Source of the DNA: Tissierellia bacterium
GTDB lineage: Bacteria > Bacillota_A > Clostridia > Tissierellales > Peptoniphilaceae
Direction of reading: 5' to 3'
Assembly: GCA_012513395.1 (NCBI GenBank)
Contig: JAAZCH010000057.1
Location: forward strand, 1 to 49,190
DNA: 49,190 nucleotides
The position numbers were made by a program, and so were the translations under genes. The notes beneath the pieces are model-generated. The model made no database searches, was not told where the DNA came from, and saw only the letters and a program-made list of their open reading frames with translations. Every line of letters starts with the position of its first letter. Positions within the stretch are counted from its first letter, which is position 1. Shown here piece by piece: positions 35,255 through 44,017 of the stretch.

Positions 35255-35773
35255 TATTTCTAGAATTGCAACAGCACGAACAGGACTTCCATCACCGTTT
35301 TTAATATTCAAAGGTAGCCCAATGAATAAGAACTCTTCACCTCTAGGCAATCTATCCAAATTTATCAAATTCGTATATGTAAGTATTCCATTTTCTAATA
35401 GAGCTTTTTCTAATTCCACTGAAATATCTCCGCCGACAAAATTAGGCTTTGCAATTTTTATTTTTTCTAGTATTTCAATTCCAATTTCCACATCAAAAAT
35501 TAAATTTACACTAACGGGGAAGTCACTATCAGGAGAGATAAGTATTGCTTGTCCCATAAATTTTTCAAGGGGAATATTATCTAAACTAGAACCATATTCA
35601 TTCATATGAGAAGGTGCATCTACATGAGTTCCTGTATGTGTTCCCACAGTAAGTTTGCTCAAATTCCATCCATGGTACTTAAGAAAATGTACTTGTTCAA
35701 TCTTCACATCAGGATCTCCTGGATAAACTTCCATATTGTCATGTATTTCCATAGACAAATCAATTACTTTCAT
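35252..35773 (-). CDS. Cyclase family protein (kynurenine-formamidase-like hydrolase)
   Basis: A 173-residue metal-dependent hydrolase. The family motif H-x-G-T-H-x-D-x-P-x-H is present as HTGTHVDAPSH (about residues 43-53), with YPGDPDVKI before it. GEEFLFIGLPLNIKNGDGSPVRAVAIL near the end also fits the family. It is short relative to the usual 205-220 residues, because the middle segment is compact, yet it has both ends. Members hydrolyse N-formylkynurenine, isatin or similar amides; the substrate here is unknown. GAGGTGA precedes the start. Confidence 0.85.
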   Translation of the reverse strand: MKVIDLSMEIHDNMEVYPGDPDVKIEQVHFLKYHGWNLSKLTVGTHTGTHVDAPSHMNEYGSSLDNIPLEKFMGQAILISPDSDFPVSVNLIFDVEIGIEILEKIKIAKPNFVGGDISVELEKALLENGILTYTNLINLDRLPRGEEFLFIGLPLNIKNGDGSPVRAVAILEI

Positions 35774-35805
35774 AACTCACCTCAAAAATATTATATCATT
35801 AACAA

Positions 35806-35839
35806 ATAAAAAAGTGCCAAGCAATTTTGCAAGGCACTT
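35806..35839 (-). terminator. Terminator of the Tyr-rich surface protein gene
   Basis: Read on the minus strand, AAGTGCC (complement of 35839-35833) pairs with GGCACTT (35818-35812) with an inner GCAA/TTGC pair, followed by a T-run opposite the A-run at 35806-35813. Confidence 0.85.
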
Positions 35840-35878
35840 AATTTTTGCAAAGGGCATATCCCTCTTCTAATTAGAAAA

Positions 35879-37201
35879 TTATCTATTAGTTTGGATAATT
35901 ACTACTTGATTAACTCCATCCCATTCGATATTCTTTCCATCCCCAAGATTTCCATGGCTTAAACCTAAAGCTCTTCCAATTTCAGATACTGGAAGCATTA
36001 TTCTTCCGTCTACTGTAATTGGGTCTACTGATAATGTGTATTTTTCTCCATTGACATAGAAGTCTCTAGAGTTTAGGTTAACCACTGCTGTTTTAACTCC
36101 TGAAATAAATACTGCATTTCTAGTTATTTCATCAAATGTAACATCATATCCTAAAGATTCTGCTACGAATCTAACTGGAAGCATAGTTCTGCCATTTGTA
36201 ATATATGGAATTGTGTCCATGTATTTAGTAGTGCTTACTCCATTTAATGTTTGGATATATGCTTTTGAGCCAATGGTAAATTGGTTTTTGTAGTTATATT
36301 CTGGGAGTTGAACTGGGCTTTGTGCTGTTCCAGAAACTGTAAAGCTTGTAGCCTTTTCTACATAGTTATCATGTGAAGTATATGCTCTAATAACTTCTCC
36401 TGATCTTAATGGTCTACTTGTAGTTATTACGAATTTTCCGTCTGAGCCAATATCGCTTTTGCCCAGTCTAACATTGCCAGAGTCTACTACATAAACTACT
36501 CCGTAAGGAATTGCACCTACTCCTCTAACTATGCTATAACCAGCATTTGCTTCTATTATAGACAAAGAACTACTATATTTTTCTGTAGGTTGGTAATATC
36601 TTCCAGAATAATACTCATCTCTTATATTTGCGTTTCTAAGATTGTATGTTCTAGATGTGTAGTAATCTTTGGAAGCCTTTAGATAATAATCGGATATATC
36701 ATCATAATATCTATATCTTCCATCGTAATACTTGCCGTCATAATAATATCTTCCGTCATAGTATTTTCCATCGTAATATCTGTCGCCGTAATAATATCCA
36801 TTTTCGTAGATATTTTCGATTTGTCTCTCAGAAAGTTCTGGATACAATCTTTTCATTTCTCTTTCGTATGATGAATACGAGCTGTAATCTCTAGGGTCAA
36901 TTCTGTAATAGTATCCATCATAATACCATCTGTCTAAATATTTGCCGTCATAATATTTGCCGTCGTAATATCCGAAATCATTAGCAATTTCAAATCTACC
37001 ATCAGAAGATGCAGTGGTAGAACCTATACGTGTAGATCCTTTGTATAGTTCGACTCTTGAACCTGGAGTAGCGTAACCGCTAACTCTGTCATAATAAACA
37101 TCTGCGCTTTCAATAATTGCATCAGCAGCAAATGTAGTGGTCGGTATAAATGTAATAATAAATGCCAATACCAACATCAAAGAAATAATTCTCTTTTTCA
37201 T
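35879..37201 (-). CDS. Tyrosine-rich secreted protein with copper-amine-oxidase-N-like C-terminus
   Basis: A 440-residue exported protein. A signal peptide ends near TTTFAADA (about 25). A small beta domain follows (SADVYYDRVSGYATPGSRVELYKGSTRIGSTTASSDGRFEI), then about 100 residues with tandem YYDGKYYDGRY units in which nearly half the residues are Tyr. A second small domain (VRGVGAIPYGVVYVVDSGNVRLG) precedes a C-terminal copper-amine-oxidase-N-like domain with two typical motifs, GRTMLPVRFVAESLGYDV and GRIMLPVSEIGRALGL. No LPxTG or membrane anchor is present, so the C-terminal domain may do the wall binding. CCTCCTA (complement AGGAGG) marks the ribosome site. Its end is closely related to that of the next gene. 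Confidence 0.85.
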   Translation of the reverse strand: MKKRIISLMLVLAFIITFIPTTTFAADAIIESADVYYDRVSGYATPGSRVELYKGSTRIGSTTASSDGRFEIANDFGYYDGKYYDGKYLDRWYYDGYYYRIDPRDYSSYSSYEREMKRLYPELSERQIENIYENGYYYGDRYYDGKYYDGRYYYDGKYYDGRYRYYDDISDYYLKASKDYYTSRTYNLRNANIRDEYYSGRYYQPTEKYSSSLSIIEANAGYSIVRGVGAIPYGVVYVVDSGNVRLGKSDIGSDGKFVITTSRPLRSGEVIRAYTSHDNYVEKATSFTVSGTAQSPVQLPEYNYKNQFTIGSKAYIQTLNGVSTTKYMDTIPYITNGRTMLPVRFVAESLGYDVTFDEITRNAVFISGVKTAVVNLNSRDFYVNGEKYTLSVDPITVDGRIMLPVSEIGRALGLSHGNLGDGKNIEWDGVNQVVIIQTNR

Positions 37202-37280
37202 TCTATCCTCCTAGAAAAATTTAATAATATATTATTTTCCCCAATAACCATATTATTGAAGTAATAACCAAAATTTCCTT

Positions 37281-37301
37281 GGGGACGTGATTGACGCCCC
37301 C
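37281..37301 (-). other. GC-rich hairpin between the two surface-protein genes
   Basis: GGGGACGT and ACGCCCCC pair with one mismatch, ten bases past the stop of the upstream minus-strand gene. No clear T-tract follows, so it may be a weak terminator or an mRNA-end stabiliser. Confidence 0.45.
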
Positions 37302-37310
37302 AGTAATTAA

Positions 37311-39167
37311 TTATCTATTTATTTGAATGGTAACTGCACGAAGTGCTTCATTCCACTCGATATTTTTACCTTCTCCAACATTTCCATGAGTTAGACCCAA
37401 TGCTTTTCCTAATTCAGAAAATGGAAGCATTATTCTGCCATCTACGGTTATTGGATCCACAGAAAATGTGTGTTTTTGTCCTTTGACGAAGAAATCTCTA
37501 GAGTTCAGGTTCATTATTATAGAGCTGTCGCCTTTTAAGAATATAGCATTCTTAGTGTTATTATCAAAACTAACATCGTATCCCAAAGATTCTGCTACAT
37601 ATCTAATAGGTAACATAGTTCTGCCATTTGTAATATAAGGAGCTACGTCCATATGCTTAGTAGAAACTACATCGTCAACGGTTTGTATATAACTCTTTTG
37701 ACCGATAGTAAACTGATTTCTATAGTTAAAGTAGTAAGTTGGTTTATCTTCACCAGAGGTTGAACCTACGATTACAGTTGTAATATTGTCTCTTAGGCCA
37801 CTTTTGCTAGTGACAATGGTCAATGTTTCGCCTGATACTAGAGGTCTGCTAGTTTTGATAGCGAATCTAGTATCATGACCCAATTCGACAGAACCTATTT
37901 CGATACCACTTCTTTCTTTTACAGTAACTTTAGAAAACGTGCTAGAATCTTTTCCTCTAACGTAATATTCTCCAGGAAGAGCTTCTATTATAGTTGGAGC
38001 AATAGCTGTTTCAGATGCAGGTGGAGAGTACACATCGTCCCAATCTTTATATGCAAGATTTGTTAAATAAAACCTTCCAGATGATGTATATCCATCCTTT
38101 TCCGCAATTAGATAATAATTGCTCAAATCGTCAGCAAATTTATAATATCCTTCGCCTTTATCTTTCAATAAAATTTTTCCGTTAGGGTTTCTTACGCTAG
38201 TATGGGCAGTTTCATAATAGCCCTTCGAATCACTAGTAGCACTACCTAAATATACATAATTTGCATCATATATTAAAACTCTAGTATATGGAGTTGTATA
38301 TCCTGCGACTCTGTTACTGCTATTTGTACTTGGATAAACTCTATTGGCTCCATAATAATCTGCGTAATTTTGGAAAGCATTAGGTACTTCGAAATAACCT
38401 GAATAATTTGCCGTTGTACTGTTTAAAAAGACTCCATTTTTATATAAGCTTACTTTCGAATATGAATCAGTTTCTCCAGTAACTCTATTAGTGTAAACAC
38501 TTACATTTTTAATAGTAAGTTCAGTTCTAGTAGGTGGATATATTGCTGACCTAGATAATGTAAAGCTCACATCTTGTCTACTTCCAGTCATATATACATT
38601 TTGAGATTGGGAAATATATCCATCTCGTATAGCGTTAACTCTGTAATTTCCAACTGGAAGATAAACGCTGCTTGAATATATAGTTTGATTTTTAGACGAG
38701 TTGTTTAAATTTTCTATATAATATCTAATGTCAGAAATATTATAACCTGTCGTCGCATCTCTAGCGTTTAGATAAAGGTAATTACTTTGGTCAGCTGATG
38801 GCGGGCGATAACCAATGTCCCTATCTAAATCAAAATTGAAATACTGTCTTAAGGTGGAAGTTCCTCTAACATCAATAACTCTAGTACCTACTTTGTATCC
38901 ATCTTTTGTAGCAGTTATTGTGTATATACCAGGCTCTAGTCTAGTATCATTTAAAGTAGTGCCCATGTCAGCTCTATAATTAGATTCACCTTTAAAGATA
39001 TGATAAGTGACTTCCATTAGATTTTTCCCATCAGTTGAATCTTTAGCAGTAAAAGAAACATCTCTTCTCATATGAGAATAATAATCCGAATTTGCCATAA
39101 CGTTTGCTGGCAAAATAGATATCAATAATACTAATACCAACATTAGTGTAATATTTTTGCGTGTCAT
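37311..39167 (-). CDS. Large secreted surface protein with beta domains and copper-amine-oxidase-N-like C-terminus
   Basis: A 618-residue exported protein. I start it at ATG 39167 (AGGAGG on the minus strand just upstream), where a normal signal peptide begins (MTRKNITLMLVLVLLISILPANVMA); the ATG at 39260 adds 31 residues that would bury the signal. After the signal come two PEGA-like or CarboxypepD-reg-like beta domains (LEPGIYTITATKDGYKVGTRVIDVRG and YLPVGNYRVNAIRDGYISQSQNVY). Three small repeats of the VSVYTNRVTGETDSYSKVSLYKNG type follow, then a C-terminal copper-amine-oxidase-N-like domain very similar to the downstream neighbour's. The pair looks like a partial duplication and is likely wall-associated. 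Confidence 0.85.
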   Translation of the reverse strand: MTRKNITLMLVLVLLISILPANVMANSDYYSHMRRDVSFTAKDSTDGKNLMEVTYHIFKGESNYRADMGTTLNDTRLEPGIYTITATKDGYKVGTRVIDVRGTSTLRQYFNFDLDRDIGYRPPSADQSNYLYLNARDATTGYNISDIRYYIENLNNSSKNQTIYSSSVYLPVGNYRVNAIRDGYISQSQNVYMTGSRQDVSFTLSRSAIYPPTRTELTIKNVSVYTNRVTGETDSYSKVSLYKNGVFLNSTTANYSGYFEVPNAFQNYADYYGANRVYPSTNSSNRVAGYTTPYTRVLIYDANYVYLGSATSDSKGYYETAHTSVRNPNGKILLKDKGEGYYKFADDLSNYYLIAEKDGYTSSGRFYLTNLAYKDWDDVYSPPASETAIAPTIIEALPGEYYVRGKDSSTFSKVTVKERSGIEIGSVELGHDTRFAIKTSRPLVSGETLTIVTSKSGLRDNITTVIVGSTSGEDKPTYYFNYRNQFTIGQKSYIQTVDDVVSTKHMDVAPYITNGRTMLPIRYVAESLGYDVSFDNNTKNAIFLKGDSSIIMNLNSRDFFVKGQKHTFSVDPITVDGRIMLPFSELGKALGLTHGNVGEGKNIEWNEALRAVTIQINR

Positions 39168-39638
39168 TCTTAATCCTCCTCTATTATTTTTGTTAGATTT
39201 GTCATAGTAATTCAATTCTATAATCGATAACTTAGTAGAATTATGTATATAAAATGACAATCCTTCACATTACTATTATACCAATAATTATGATTTTTAA
39301 AAAAGGTAATCTAAATTAAATTGTTAAGATTTGGTAAAGATATGGAAATTAAATAATAAGTAACATAATTGTAATAGAAAATTTTGTTAATCAGGTTTAA
39401 AAAGAAGCAAAAGTGGAAATTATAATAAGGAATAAATTGTATTAAATCTTTAGCCTAATGATTTTGCGGCATGTGAAAGGATTTATATAATTAAATAGCA
39501 TAGTTTAAATTAATATGTACAATCATAATAAATTATAAAAAAAACAATAAAAATTTAATAAAAATGATAGTTTTTGTTTTTTGGTGGTATATATAGACTA
39601 GAATTAAATAACAAAATTGTATTAATAGGAGGTTAGTT
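39168..39638. other. AT-rich divergent intergenic region without a gene
   Basis: This 471-bp gap, with upstream signals for the minus-strand surface protein and the + strand GlsB gene, holds only AT-rich DNA. I see no convincing consensus promoter pair. An A/T inverted repeat (AAAACAATAAAAA to TTTTTGTTTT, about 39540-39580) precedes GlsB. Confidence 0.4.
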
Positions 39639-39899
39639 ATGGGTATTTTATCATGGATAATTTTTGGAGCATTAGTAGGATGGTTAGCAAGTCTGGTAAT
39701 GAAAAGAGATGCTCAAATGGGAGCATTAGCTAACATTCTAGTAGGGATTGTGGGATCCTTCATAGGTGGATGGATTGGTTCAACGCTCGGATTAGGATAT
39801 ACTACTGGAGAATTTTCAGTAATGGGCGTAATCATGGGAGTAGTTGGAGCGAGTGTATTACTTTTTGTAATAGGACTACTATCTGGCTCTAGAAGATAA
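39639..39899 (+). CDS. GlsB/YeaQ/YmgE family small membrane protein
   Basis: An 86-residue protein with three hydrophobic segments: MGILSWIIFGALVGWLASLVM, the Gly-rich LANILVGIVGSFIGGWIGSTL and a C-terminal VMGVIMGVVGASVLLFVIGLL. This is the usual size and pattern of the transglycosylase-associated/GlsB family, induced by general stress in several bacteria. AGGAGG precedes the ATG. It stands alone between two transcription units. Confidence 0.9.
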   Translation: MGILSWIIFGALVGWLASLVMKRDAQMGALANILVGIVGSFIGGWIGSTLGLGYTTGEFSVMGVIMGVVGASVLLFVIGLLSGSRR

Positions 39900-39901
39900 G
39901 A

Positions 39902-39949
39902 AATTGGATGTTTAAAAGTTTTGTGGGAAAACTTTAATTAAAACCAATT
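39902..39949 (+). other. Nested hairpin in GlsB 3-prime region
   Basis: AATTGG (39902-39907) and CCAATT (39944-39949) enclose AAGTTTT-GTGGG-AAAACTT. It lacks a T-tail and may stabilise the transcript before the terminator that follows. Confidence 0.45.
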
Positions 39950-39973
39950 GTCTAACAAAATTAATAAGAAAAT

Positions 39974-40003
39974 AAAAAAATAGCCGAGGATGGCTATTTT
40001 TTT
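39974..40003. terminator. Bidirectional terminator between GlsB and aldehyde dehydrogenase
   Basis: AAAAAAATAGCC (39974-39985) pairs perfectly with GGCTATTTTTTT (39992-40003), loop of six. Both flanks have A/T runs for both convergent genes. Confidence 0.9.
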
Positions 40004-40018
40004 ATTTTTTCAAACTAT

Positions 40019-41419
40019 TTATACAAAGATAGTTTTTATCTCTACATATTCTTCCAATCCATAAATGCTACCCTCTCTACCGATTCCCGATTGTTTGAAT
40101 CCACCAAAGGGAGCATTATGAGTAAATGGAGCGTCGTTTATTTGCAGCTGTCCAGTTCTAATTTCTTTAGCAACTTTTCTAGCTTCTTCTTCTGGTCCAA
40201 ATATCATACCTGATAAACCGTAGATAGTATTGTTGGCTATTTCAATAGCTTCATCTACATCGTCGTAGTATATAATTGAAAGCACAGGACCGAAGATTTC
40301 TTCTTGGGCAATCTTTGCATTTTGATCAACTTCTGTAAAAATTGTAGGAGGGAAGTAATATCCTTCTCCCTCGTATCCTTGTCCTTGGTGCAGCAATTGG
40401 GCTTCATCTTTTCCAACCTCTACATATCCACTAACTTTATCTAACTGTTTTTTAGATTGTAAAGCTCCTACGTCTGAAGTTTCGTCTTGAGAGCTGCCGA
40501 ATTTAAATTCTTGGGTAATATCTATTAGAAGTTTTTCAATTTCTTCTTTATCTTTTCTAGGAGCCAGTAATCTAGTTTTGGCAGAACAACTTTGTCCCAT
40601 ATTTAAATATACTGTTCCTAAAATTGATTTAAGAGCTTTTTTGTAATCTGCACCTTCAAGTAAAATTCCAGGAGATTTTCCACCTAATTCCAAAGACACT
40701 CTCTTCACCGTATCAGCAGCTAATTTAGAAATTTCTATTCCGCCTTTTGTAGAACCAGTGAAGGAAATCATATCCACGTCTTTGTGAGTAGCTAAAATAT
40801 TTCCTACCTCAGCTCCTCTACCGGTTACGAGTTGAAAAACTCCATCAGGTAATCCCACTTCATGGGCAGCTTCTGCCCAAAAATAAGCAGTCAGGGGTGT
40901 TCTCTGACTAGGTTTTAATATTACCACATTGCCCATTAATAGAGCGGGAATTACTTTTTTTACAATTTGTCCAAAGGGGAAATTCCAAGGAGTTAATGCT
41001 CCTATTATTCCAACAGGGTCCTTATAAATTTCATATCCTTCATAAAATTCTGTGAACTCATATTCACTTGCCAATTTTATAAAATTTTCGATATTGCCGA
41101 AATATCCTTCCACATGCCTTTGTTTAGCAAAGTCAGGAGGGCATCCCAATTCTAAATGAACGGTTTTGGCTATTTCATCTACATTTTTTTTAAAATATTC
41201 ATACATCCCTTGGACATATTTTATTCTTTCTTCTGCTTCCAAATTTTTCCATTTTGGGAAGGCTCTTAAAGCACCTTCTACGGCTTTATTAACATCTTCT
41301 TCTTTGGCAGCAGGTACTTTACCTATTATTTCTTTCGTTCCAGGGTTTTCTACTTCGATATAATCATCAAATTTATTCTCTATCCAATCTCCATCAATAA
41401 ATAAACTATATATATCCAT
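40019..41419 (-). CDS. Aldehyde dehydrogenase family protein
   Basis: A 466-residue NAD(P)-dependent dehydrogenase. Catalytic Cys278 lies in NMGQSCSAKTRLL, Glu244 in LELGGKSP, Asn146 in TPWNFPFG and the nucleotide-site motif is SFTGSTKGG. EEIFGPVLSI and QINDAPFTHNAPFGGFKQSGIGREG are typical of the family's C-terminal region. The substrate aldehyde is unknown; no partner alcohol dehydrogenase is adjacent. AGGAGG precedes the ATG. A palindrome overlapping the likely -10 suggests a repressor. Confidence 0.92.
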   Translation of the reverse strand: MDIYSLFIDGDWIENKFDDYIEVENPGTKEIIGKVPAAKEEDVNKAVEGALRAFPKWKNLEAEERIKYVQGMYEYFKKNVDEIAKTVHLELGCPPDFAKQRHVEGYFGNIENFIKLASEYEFTEFYEGYEIYKDPVGIIGALTPWNFPFGQIVKKVIPALLMGNVVILKPSQRTPLTAYFWAEAAHEVGLPDGVFQLVTGRGAEVGNILATHKDVDMISFTGSTKGGIEISKLAADTVKRVSLELGGKSPGILLEGADYKKALKSILGTVYLNMGQSCSAKTRLLAPRKDKEEIEKLLIDITQEFKFGSSQDETSDVGALQSKKQLDKVSGYVEVGKDEAQLLHQGQGYEGEGYYFPPTIFTEVDQNAKIAQEEIFGPVLSIIYYDDVDEAIEIANNTIYGLSGMIFGPEEEARKVAKEIRTGQLQINDAPFTHNAPFGGFKQSGIGREGSIYGLEEYVEIKTIFV

Positions 41420-41441
41420 TAACCTACCTCCTCATATTTAA

Positions 41442-41458
41442 AGTGTACTTACACTATA
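41442..41458 (-). promoter_or_regulatory. Palindromic operator candidate over aldehyde dehydrogenase -10
   Basis: AGTGTA-CT-TACACT (41442-41455) overlaps, on the minus strand, TATAGT (41458-41453), a good -10 about 35 bases upstream of the start codon. A repressor of the aldehyde dehydrogenase is a natural guess. Confidence 0.42.
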
Positions 41459-41484
41459 CCCAGTTACAGAGCCTATAATTAAAA

Positions 41485-41539
41485 TAAATAAAAAGGCTTA
41501 CAGTCACGTAAACAAAAATTGTTTACATTACTATAAGCC
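41485..41539 (-). terminator. Terminator of the DUF1576 gene
   Basis: On the minus strand GGCTTATAGTAATGTAAAC pairs with GTTTACGTGACTGTAAGCC with few mismatches (41495-41539), followed by a T-rich tail (41494-41485). Confidence 0.82.
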
Positions 41540-41559
41540 CAAAAGAAAAAAAGAAAATT

Positions 41560-42825
41560 TTAGCGTTTTGCTAAAGCAAGTCTTATACTCTCGAAGAAAG
41601 GGACTACGATTGCGGTTATTATTCCGCCTGTAAAACCATTGTTGTACAGTAATAATCCTGAATGTAGTGCTCCAGTCTTAGTCACCAAAGCGAGATGCAT
41701 AAATCCAGTAAGTATTCCAGTGAGCATTCCATAATCTCCCGCTACTGGAGATAGACAAGTTCCGAATAATGCTGCTATAACTATCCCGTCCGCATTCACT
41801 TCGTAAATTCCTGATATGCCAGCAATGAATACGCCTAACATAATTGGTATTGCATTTTTAGGAGTTACTCCAAAAGCTCCAAAGGCAACCATAGCTACGA
41901 TACCACCTAAAGTCAGACCGTTTATATTAGCTCCAATAACCAAAGTATAAGCGATACCTAGAAATCCACACATACCCATATTAAATAAAACTGTATAATT
42001 GTCATACTTATATGAAAACTCAGCTGGCGAAACTCCCGTCTCCATTAGGAGGTCAAAATAATCTTCATAGCTAGCTTTGCTAATAAATATTCTACCAAAC
42101 ATCAAAGCCAAAAAGGAAGCACACATAATGATTACAAGTTTTTGATCTACTCCAGCCAGGATGTAACTTTTTGAAACTACTTCTACTCCAAACATATTCA
42201 TTATTCCATGGACCACGACGGCAATAAATCCCAAAGCTAATCCATTGTTGTAAAGATTATATCCTCTATGTAAATTCCTTGCATTGACTGAAACAGCGGA
42301 TAGCACAAATCCCATAATCAGACCGACCAAATTGCCTATAAGGGCACCTTCCAATAGGGGCAATCCAGAATAAAAAGTAATATAACTTACAACAGGAGCT
42401 ACTCCCGTTGAAAACAAGGCGATAGGAGAATACATGAAGAAGTCTTCTTCCATAAAAATAGAGTATAAATATACTCCAATTACAGGTGCGGCAGAATTGT
42501 AAGGATTCTTTCCCATCATGGAGAAACCTGCTAGATTCAACAAAGCTGCTATTACTACTCCAGAGACATCAGTTCTAGAAGAATATAGCATCCAAATGGC
42601 CAAAAATATCATCAATCCAGTATTAAAAAGTGCAGCTCCAATGTTTCCTACTTCCATGTAATCTGTAAGTAGAACTCCAGAGCTAGTTAAAATCCTAAGA
42701 AAACCTTGGTAAATTTGTGCAGGGCTATTAAAAAATAAACCAGCAGCTATAAAAAATCCCCCGCAGATGACAAAAAATTTATACCAAAAAAGATTATAAA
42801 CTTCTCGTCTACTAGAACTCATCAT
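41560..42825 (-). CDS. DUF1576 family integral membrane protein
   Basis: A 421-residue protein with about ten to eleven hydrophobic segments. The N-terminus is short and charged (MMSSSRREVYNLFWYK), and repeated patterns such as NTGLMIFLAIW and NMGMCGFLGIAYTLVIGA suggest an internal duplication. I recognise DUF1576, a family of Firmicute membrane proteins without known function, possibly transporters. GGGGGAA lies eight bases before the first ATG. An extended -10 (TGA-TATAAT) is present upstream. Confidence 0.85.
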   Translation of the reverse strand: MMSSSRREVYNLFWYKFFVICGGFFIAAGLFFNSPAQIYQGFLRILTSSGVLLTDYMEVGNIGAALFNTGLMIFLAIWMLYSSRTDVSGVVIAALLNLAGFSMMGKNPYNSAAPVIGVYLYSIFMEEDFFMYSPIALFSTGVAPVVSYITFYSGLPLLEGALIGNLVGLIMGFVLSAVSVNARNLHRGYNLYNNGLALGFIAVVVHGIMNMFGVEVVSKSYILAGVDQKLVIIMCASFLALMFGRIFISKASYEDYFDLLMETGVSPAEFSYKYDNYTVLFNMGMCGFLGIAYTLVIGANINGLTLGGIVAMVAFGAFGVTPKNAIPIMLGVFIAGISGIYEVNADGIVIAALFGTCLSPVAGDYGMLTGILTGFMHLALVTKTGALHSGLLLYNNGFTGGIITAIVVPFFESIRLALAKR

Positions 42826-42854
42826 TTAAAATTCCCCCAAATAGTATTTAATTT

Positions 42855-42863
42855 ATTATATCA
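42855..42863 (-). promoter_or_regulatory. Extended -10 promoter for the DUF1576 gene
   Basis: On the minus strand TGA-TATAAT occupies 42863-42855, about 30 bp before the start codon. No good -35 is visible. Confidence 0.5.
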
Positions 42864-42957
42864 ACTAATTATATAAATAACTAGTATGATATAGAAAATG
42901 TGAAATAGTTTTGTGTAAAGAATATTTGGCTATAAATATAAAATAGAGGTGATATCA

Positions 42958-43914
42958 ATGTTTTCAGGATATATAACAGATGTGGACGGAATAAAAGTAG
43001 GACATAAAGAAAACTTAAAAGCCATGACGGGTTGCTCAGTCATAATAGCAGAAGAAGGCGCAACAGGAGGAGTAGATGTTAGAGGCTCAGCCCCTGGAAC
43101 TAGAGAAACGGATTTGTTTCAAGAGCGAAAGACAGTGGATAAAATCCACGCCATCGTCTTATCAGGAGGATCTGCCTTTGGACTAGATGCATCAAGTGGA
43201 GTTATGAAATATCTAGAAGAAGAAGGAATTGGATTTGATGTAGGAATAGCCAAAGTTCCTATAGTTTCCTCAGCGGTGATATTTGACTTGTGGATAGGAG
43301 ATAAATCTGTACGTCCAGATTTTCAAATGGGATACGAAGCTGCCAAATCTGCATCGAAAATAGAAAATCGCCAAGGCAATGTGGGAGCAGGTACAGGCGC
43401 TACCGTAGGGAAGGCTATGGGGCCAGGATTTTCAATGAAGTCAGGATTAGGTTCAGCAAGTGTTTCCGTTGGAGATTTAGTAGTTGGAGCGATGGTCTCA
43501 GTCAATGCAGTGGGAGACATCTTCGATTTTAGAGACAACTCAAAAATTGCAGGAGTTTATGATTATGAAAACAAATCCTTTCTAGATACTATAGAAATTA
43601 TTAAGGCAGGACACTTAAGAAATTCAAGTGGAACCAATACAACTATAGGAGTAATCGCTACCAATGCCATCTTAACAAAATCTGAAGGAAATAAAATCGC
43701 CGAGATGGGACATAACGCTTTTGCAAGATGTATAAATCCAGTTCATACTACCATGGATGGAGATACGATATTCGCCCTGGGAACTAACAAAGTAAAAGCT
43801 GATATTAATTTGGTGGGAATTTTAGGAATAGAAGTTATGATGAGAGCGATTGTAAATGCAGTAAAATCTGCAAAAAGTTTTGAGAATTTTAAATCATATA
43901 GTGATATAATATAA
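42958..43914 (+). CDS. P1 family peptidase (DmpA/S58, N-terminal nucleophile type)
   Basis: A 318-residue member of the DmpA/BapA aminopeptidase family, which self-cleaves to expose a catalytic N-terminal Ser or Thr. Typical segments are ITDVDGIKVGH, GCSVIIAEEGATGGVDVRGSAPGTRETDLF, HAIVLSGGSAFGLDASSGVMKYLEE and GNVGAGTGATVGK. The likely cleavage site is SSGTNTTIGVIATNA, followed by ARCINPVHTTMDGDTIFALGT. ATG 42958 is chosen because GAGGTGA lies seven bases upstream; a GTG at 42949 is part of that ribosome site. It is followed 103 bp later by an ECF S-component gene. Confidence 0.92.
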   Translation: MFSGYITDVDGIKVGHKENLKAMTGCSVIIAEEGATGGVDVRGSAPGTRETDLFQERKTVDKIHAIVLSGGSAFGLDASSGVMKYLEEEGIGFDVGIAKVPIVSSAVIFDLWIGDKSVRPDFQMGYEAAKSASKIENRQGNVGAGTGATVGKAMGPGFSMKSGLGSASVSVGDLVVGAMVSVNAVGDIFDFRDNSKIAGVYDYENKSFLDTIEIIKAGHLRNSSGTNTTIGVIATNAILTKSEGNKIAEMGHNAFARCINPVHTTMDGDTIFALGTNKVKADINLVGILGIEVMMRAIVNAVKSAKSFENFKSYSDII

Positions 43915-44017
43915 ATGATTTTCGATTGTATCTATTATGAACAATACGAAAGGGAAACAAAAGTCAGCTATTGCTAAAAATGACTGGTATCTTTTAAGAA
44001 CTGGATCGGAGGAAAAA

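Noticed and set aside
36650..36975. A CRISPR-like repeat array
   Set aside because: The repeats are in frame, have no unique spacers, and encode YYDGKYYDGRY units. No CRISPR array, tRNA or rRNA was seen anywhere in the window.
43915..44017. A riboswitch in the leader of the ECF S-component gene
   Set aside because: The region has a small stem (AGTCA/TGACT) but matches no aptamer consensus I know.
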